From contig CAJJRX010000037.1 in the NCBI GenBank assembly GCA_905194315.1, forward strand, positions 1 to 17,339: a DNA stretch of 17,339 nt. Reading direction: 5' to 3'. The position numbers and the translations under genes are program-made. Positions 13,989-17,339 of this stretch are shown in pieces. Numbering within the stretch: the stretch's first letter is position 1; every line of letters starts with the position of its first letter. The notes under the pieces are model-generated. The model worked only from the letters and a program-made list of their open reading frames with translations. It ran no database searches and was not told the DNA's origin. Origin of the DNA: an uncultured Sutterella sp. (GTDB taxonomy: Bacteria > Pseudomonadota > Gammaproteobacteria > Burkholderiales > Burkholderiaceae_F).

Positions 13989-15137
13989 ATGAAAAAGACA
14001 TTGATCGCTCTGGCCACGCTCGCCAGCATGACCGGCGTTGCCACCGCTGCCAGCGTGACGCTCTACGGTACGGTTGACGAAGGCCTCGCCTACAAGTACA
14101 ACAAGTCGGTTGACACTGACGGCACCAAGACCACCAACGACACGTACGGTCTTGACTCCGGGAACCTCAACAGCTCCCGCTGGGGCGTGATGGGCCAGGA
14201 AGAGCTCGGTAACGGCTACAACGTCGGCTTCAAGCTCGAAAGCGGTTTCGGCGCTGATGACGGCCGACTCGGTGAAGAAAACACGCTCTTTAACCGTGAA
14301 GCCTCGCTCACGGTCTCGGGCCCCTTCGGTGCTCTTTCTGCCGGTCGTATGGGTGCACTCACCTCCGGCACCGGCACGTATGACATCTTCCAGGCGGGCG
14401 CTGACGTGCTCGACGGCGGTGTCGGCATCATCGGTACCGGCTACTGGCATGACACCGGCCGCTGGAACAACTCCCTGGTGTACTCCACCCCGGATATGGG
14501 CGGTCTGAAGCTCTTTGCCCAGTACTCCTTTGCCCGTGCCCAGGAAGGCACCAACGAACGTGACGATGACCGCTACGCCGGTTTCGGTGCCACGTTTGAT
14601 GCGGGCGACCTCTCGCTCGTCGGTGTGGTTGACAGCGTGATGTACGCCTCCGACAGCAATGCCGATATCAATGACAACTACACCGTGAGCCTTGGCGGGC
14701 ACTACAAGCTCGGCATGGCCACCCCGTTCGTGGGCGTGCAGTACGGTAAGCACATGAACAGCTTCGGCTTCGTTAATAAGGATGCCTCCTTTGTGAGCGA
14801 CAACTTCTACCGTGCCGACCTCAAGGGCTACGCCGTGCATCTGGGCTCCGCCTTCGATCTGCCCACCGGTACCCTCTCCGCTTCGCTCTTTTACAGCAAT
14901 GCCAAGGGTGACGTGATGAGCCGCGAAGGTGAGGCTGACGCCTACACCTACACGAGCGCCGAAATCGACAAGGCTCAGACCTACGGTGTCGGTCTTGTGA
15001 ACGCCTACCCGCTCTCCAAGCGCACCAGCGTCTACGGCGGCGTCGGCTACTCCTACACCAAGGTCAACTGGGTTGACGATGGTGTCGCCAAGGAACACAA
15101 CGGCGAAGTCGTGATCGGTTTGAGCCACAAGTTCTAA
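13989..15137 (+). CDS. Gram-negative general porin 1 (betaproteobacterial OmpC/OmpF-like)
   Basis: This 382-residue outer-membrane trimeric porin is predicted to let small hydrophilic solutes through. A Sec signal peptide (MKKTLIALATLASMTG..) ends near ATAA/SVTLYG at about residues 20-22. The mature start SVTLYGTVDEGLAY is the hallmark of Burkholderiales porins. The GFKLESGF, NREASLTVSGPFGALSAGRMG and AYPLSKRTSVYGGVGY segments are the conserved strands. The chain ends in F, the BAM recognition residue. The ATG at 13989 follows AAAGGA with 8 bases between; an in-frame TTG two codons earlier is not needed. Codon use is strongly biased (mostly GGC/GGT, CTC and AAG), as in highly expressed genes. 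It is a close paralogue of the porin at 16072-17214. Confidence 0.93.
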   Translation: MKKTLIALATLASMTGVATAASVTLYGTVDEGLAYKYNKSVDTDGTKTTNDTYGLDSGNLNSSRWGVMGQEELGNGYNVGFKLESGFGADDGRLGEENTLFNREASLTVSGPFGALSAGRMGALTSGTGTYDIFQAGADVLDGGVGIIGTGYWHDTGRWNNSLVYSTPDMGGLKLFAQYSFARAQEGTNERDDDRYAGFGATFDAGDLSLVGVVDSVMYASDSNADINDNYTVSLGGHYKLGMATPFVGVQYGKHMNSFGFVNKDASFVSDNFYRADLKGYAVHLGSAFDLPTGTLSASLFYSNAKGDVMSREGEADAYTYTSAEIDKAQTYGVGLVNAYPLSKRTSVYGGVGYSYTKVNWVDDGVAKEHNGEVVIGLSHKF

Positions 15138-15171
15138 CCGTACGCGACGCAAACCGTCACACGGGAAAGCA

Positions 15172-15204
15172 GCTGCTGCGGACTCTCAGCACGTCCGCAG
15201 CAGC
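15172..15204. other. 12-bp perfect hairpin downstream of porin 1
   Basis: Arms 15172-15183 and 15193-15204 are perfectly complementary around a 9-base loop, 35 bases after the porin stop. No T run follows on either side. It may protect the 3' end of the porin mRNA or help Rho-dependent termination. Confidence 0.5.
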
Positions 15205-15309
15205 CCGCAAAGAGAGGCCGGCTGCTGAACCGGTCTACTCAGATGCCGAAACCACCACCCGGTACCCGATCAACGTTTCGGCTCGTGTGACAGTGCCGCT
15301 CATTGAGAA

Positions 15310-15345
15310 AAGCCTCCGGCTCCTTATGTGGAGTAACGGAGGCTT
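15310..15345. terminator. Possible bidirectional terminator hairpin
   Basis: A perfect 9-bp stem (15310-15318 with 15337-15345) has an inner CTCC/GGAG stem. On the minus strand the tail is TTTTCTC; on the plus strand it is the poorer ATTGTATT. It could end porin 1 transcription, or a minus-strand transcript. Confidence 0.45.
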
Positions 15346-15354
15346 ATTGTATTC

Positions 15355-15364
15355 GGGGGGGGGG
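15355..15364. repeat. Homopolymeric G10 tract
   Basis: Ten consecutive G residues lie between two hairpins in the porin intergenic region. Tracts of this length are slippage-prone in bacteria. It lies in no supported gene. Confidence 0.8.
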
Positions 15365-15415
15365 CTTTTTGCAGCGGCCCTCCTCCCGGGTGGCCCTCGA
15401 TATAAGGCTGCAGAC

Positions 15416-15466
15416 AAAAAAAGAGACAGCGGCGGGCGCCGGCTGACACCGGGGCCGCTGCTGTCT
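15416..15466 (-). terminator. Strong minus-strand Rho-independent terminator
   Basis: The stem 15424-15434 with 15456-15466 has one mismatch and encloses a smaller CCGG/CCGG hairpin (15439-15452). On the minus strand a run of seven T follows (15422-15416); on the plus strand the tail is only TTGA. Its polarity fits a minus-strand transcript, yet no minus-strand gene is visible upstream of it. Confidence 0.65.
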
Positions 15467-15877
15467 TTGAGGAAGGAACCTGACGATTTTTTTCTTATTC
15501 TAGTACTTATTAACAGTGCAGCTTCACAGTCGCGAACACGCCGATTTCACGGTAGACGCTCTCGTCACTGTGAGGTCAGGCCCAGTCTGCAGTCTCTGCC
15601 AAAACACGTTTTTACACGGGAAAAGGCTCTAAAAAGCAGTTGTCCGGGATTTACTGCCAAAAATACGACTTTTACCTTATAAATAAAATGTAAATAAATT
15701 TTGCAATTTGCCGTTTTTTTCTGTTTTTCCCTGCTTCAAACCGTCTTTTGCTCAGTTTTCTTTCCTGCCTCCTCCGGAAAAGAGCTCCGAGGAGGGCTGT
15801 AATACCTTGAAACGTCGGCATTTGTAAGACTTTTTACTTATAGATATTTAACCTCAATACCTCCTTATTGACGACAA

Positions 15878-15894
15878 TTAGGTAAAAACCCTAA
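15878..15894. promoter_or_regulatory. Palindromic operator-like motif upstream of porin 2
   Basis: TTAGG-N7-CCTAA forms an inverted repeat about 40 bases upstream of the porin 2 -35. Related sequences lie upstream of porin 1 and the permease. This looks like a transcription-factor site; the factor is not identifiable here. Confidence 0.45.
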
Positions 15895-15932
15895 ATACAT
15901 TTGGGCGGTCTCAGAATCAGGTTGTTGTATCT

Positions 15933-15961
15933 TTGCAACAGCAAAAAACAGCCCTTGTAAT
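15933..15961 (+). promoter_or_regulatory. Sigma-70 promoter of porin 2
   Basis: TTGCAA (15933-15938) and TGTAAT (15956-15961) are separated by exactly 17 bases, with 4/6 and 5/6 consensus matches. Start would be near 15968, giving a leader of about 100 bases. A TGTTG/CAACA inverted repeat (15923-15940) overlaps the -35. Confidence 0.6.
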
Positions 15962-16071
15962 CATGTTTCAATAACCCTCAACGCGTTCGCCCGCTCATTT
16001 GTTTTTCAGGGCTATGCGCTTAACATCATGCGGTGACAGTCACCGCCTCTAAATTTCAAAGGACTGAAATT

Positions 16072-17214
16072 ATGAAGAAGACTCTGCTCGTTCTGGCTAC
16101 CCTGGCCGCCACTGCCGGCGCTGCCTCGGCTGCCAACGTCACCCTCTACGGTGCTGCCGACCTCGGCCTCTCCTATCAGTATTCCAAGACCCAGACCCCC
16201 TGGGGCGATGTCAAGGAAGACACCTATGGTCTGGAAAGCGGCAACTTCGGTGCCTCCAAGTTTGGTCTGAAGGGCACGGAAGAACTCGGCAACGGCCTCT
16301 CCGTCGGCTTCAAGCTCGAAAACGGTTTCTCCGCTGACGACGGCCGCCTCGGTCAGGACGACCGCCTCTTTGGCCGTGAAGCCAGCCTGAACCTCTCCGG
16401 CGCTTTCGGTACGGTTTACGCCGGCCGCATGGGTGCCCTCTCCTCCGGCGCCGGTACACTCGATATCTTCCAGGCTAACGCTGACGTCTTCGACGGCGGT
16501 GTCGGTACGATCGGTGCCGGTTACTGGCACGGTACGAGCCGCTATGACAACACCGTTGCCTATGTGACCCCGGACATGGCTGGCCTGCAGCTCTACTTCC
16601 AGTACGGCTTCCAGAACGAAGGCGCTGAAAAAGCCTCCGCTCGTGACAATGACCGCTACTGGGGTGTTGGTGCCACCTATCAGAACGGCCCCCTCGGCCT
16701 CGTTGCCGTGGTTGACTCCGTTCAGCCCGCTCATGAAGAAGGCGGTCTCAACCAGGACGCTTTCGCTATCAGCGTCGGTGGTAACTATGACCTCGGTGTC
16801 GCTCATCCCTTCGTCGGTGTTCAGTACGGCACCCACATGAGCTCCTTCGGTGGTGTTGACGCCATCAGCTACAACGACTACTCGCTTGATGCCGCTAACC
16901 TCAAGGGTTACGCTGTCAGCCTCGGTTCGAGCTTCCCGCTCTCCGCCGGCACGCTGACCGCTGTTGTCTACTACGCTCACAGCAAGGGTGACACGGTGTT
17001 CTCCTCTGAAGAGGCCAATGCGGTTGATAAGGAGTTCACGCTTGACAAGGGCAACCTCTACGGTGTCGGTCTGGTTCACGCCTACCCGCTCTCCAAGCGC
17101 ACCACGCTCTACTCCGGTGTCGGCTACAGCTACGGCAAGTTCCAGGCTGAAGAAGACGTCACCGTCAAGACCAAGAACGCTCAGGTTCTCTTCGGTCTGA
17201 ACCACTCCTTCTAA
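16072..17214 (+). CDS. Gram-negative general porin 2 (betaproteobacterial OmpC/OmpF-like)
   Basis: This 380-residue outer-membrane porin is paralogous to the one at 13989-15137. The signal peptide (MKKTLLVLATLAATAGAASAA) is followed by NVTLYGAADLGLSYQY. Segments shared with porin 1 include EELGNG, VGFKLENGF, ADDGRLG, GRMGALSSGAGT and HAYPLSKRT, and the last residue is again F. The loops that differ, for example around 170-200 and 265-290, would face outward or line the pore. The ATG at 16072 has AAAGGA 8 bases upstream; an in-frame ATG at 16033 would add 13 residues ahead of the signal peptide and is rejected. It is a single-gene unit: its own promoter lies upstream and a strong terminator follows 28 bases after the stop. 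Confidence 0.93.
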   Translation: MKKTLLVLATLAATAGAASAANVTLYGAADLGLSYQYSKTQTPWGDVKEDTYGLESGNFGASKFGLKGTEELGNGLSVGFKLENGFSADDGRLGQDDRLFGREASLNLSGAFGTVYAGRMGALSSGAGTLDIFQANADVFDGGVGTIGAGYWHGTSRYDNTVAYVTPDMAGLQLYFQYGFQNEGAEKASARDNDRYWGVGATYQNGPLGLVAVVDSVQPAHEEGGLNQDAFAISVGGNYDLGVAHPFVGVQYGTHMSSFGGVDAISYNDYSLDAANLKGYAVSLGSSFPLSAGTLTAVVYYAHSKGDTVFSSEEANAVDKEFTLDKGNLYGVGLVHAYPLSKRTTLYSGVGYSYGKFQAEEDVTVKTKNAQVLFGLNHSF

Positions 17215-17241
17215 TCTGAAAATTATTTCTGATTAGTAAGC

Positions 17242-17275
17242 AAAAAGCTCCGGATCCGTCCGGAGCTTTTTTTTC
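17242..17275 (+). terminator. Rho-independent terminator of porin 2
   Basis: A perfect 9-bp stem AGCTCCGGA/TCCGGAGCT (17246-17254, 17259-17267) with a TCCG loop is preceded by an A run and followed by a run of T. The flanking A and T runs extend the stem and would also work in reverse. Confidence 0.9.
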
Positions 17276-17285
17276 GTTTTACAGT

Positions 17286-17339
17286 TGAACTGGTATGGAA
17301 ATCTTGGACACCTCTTGGAGAAAAAGTATGACCATACCA
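17286..17339 (+). mobile_element. Possible left end of an IS3-type insertion sequence (truncated by window end)
   Basis: From 17286 the sequence runs TGAACTGG... then CTTGGACACC, resembling the TGAACTG...GTTGGACACC pattern I recall from some IS3-family ends. A short reading frame starts at ATG 17328 with GGAG 7 bases before it (reads MTIP, then the window ends), as expected for an orfA. Too little sequence is present to be sure. Confidence 0.3.

Larger units (their letters stand above)
15138..16071. other. Long intergenic region between the two porins
   Basis: These 934 bases hold no supportable protein gene. From left to right they contain a 12-bp hairpin (15172-15204), a 9-bp hairpin (15310-15345), a G10 run (15355-15364) and a strong terminator of minus polarity (15416-15466). 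An AT-rich stretch (about 15660-15740) follows. A bulged hairpin CCTCCTCCGGA/TCCGAGGAGG lies near 15768-15796, then a palindromic operator-like motif (15878-15894) and the porin 2 promoter (15933-15961). Confidence 0.6.

Noticed and set aside
13968..15152. Long minus-strand frame opposite porin 1
   Set aside because: It is a shadow produced by the strong codon bias of the porin. The same artefact appears opposite porin 2 (16012-17205), and neither has a start signal.
15235..15682. Small frames in the porin intergenic region
   Set aside because: They run through hairpins and the G10 tract, have biased composition and lack ribosome sites.
1..17339. CRISPR array, tRNA or rRNA genes
   Set aside because: I found no regularly spaced repeats and no cloverleaf or rRNA-like sequence on either strand by eye.

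Overview
The window looks like chromosomal DNA from a GC-rich betaproteobacterium, most likely a Sutterella-like member of the Burkholderiales. The evidence is two trimeric general porins of the betaproteobacterial 'SVTLYG' type with long aromatic-ended C-termini, and overall codon use. The genus is an inference.

Layout. Positions 1-1473 hold a minus-strand RutG-like pyrimidine permease with its own terminator. Positions 1800-3875 hold two minus-strand paralogous family 2 glycosyltransferases. Positions 3967-13308 hold five minus-strand genes, in transcription order: a MoxR/CobS-like AAA+ ATPase, a CobT-like zincin/VWA protein, a MOBH (TraI_2) relaxase homologue, a VirD4/TraD coupling ATPase and a DUF4400 membrane protein. 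Positions 13989-17214 hold two plus-strand porins separated by a 0.9 kb intergenic region rich in hairpins. The last ~50 bases look like the left edge of an IS3-type element that is cut by the window end.

How the genes may work together. TraI-TraD-DUF4400 has the same order as the mobilisation core of SXT/R391 ICEs and IncA/C plasmids, and those elements also carry a cobS/cobT-like AAA+/VWA pair. Here the pair sits directly upstream of the core. No type IV secretion channel gene, integrase, partition gene or recombination gene is visible. The relaxase homologue has lost every metal ligand of its HD active site, whereas the coupling ATPase, the VWA MIDAS and the HExxH motif look intact. The reading frames are long, start overlaps are tidy and the traD ribosome site is strong. 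This suggests a retained and possibly repurposed module rather than a decaying element, which is the main point of interest. A predicted terminator between the VWA gene and the relaxase-like gene suggests two transcription units.

Other points: a CCCTTA/CCCTAA motif recurs upstream of the permease and both porins; terminators of minus-strand polarity and a G10 tract lie between the porins; and the MoxR-VWA leader is hairpin-rich.
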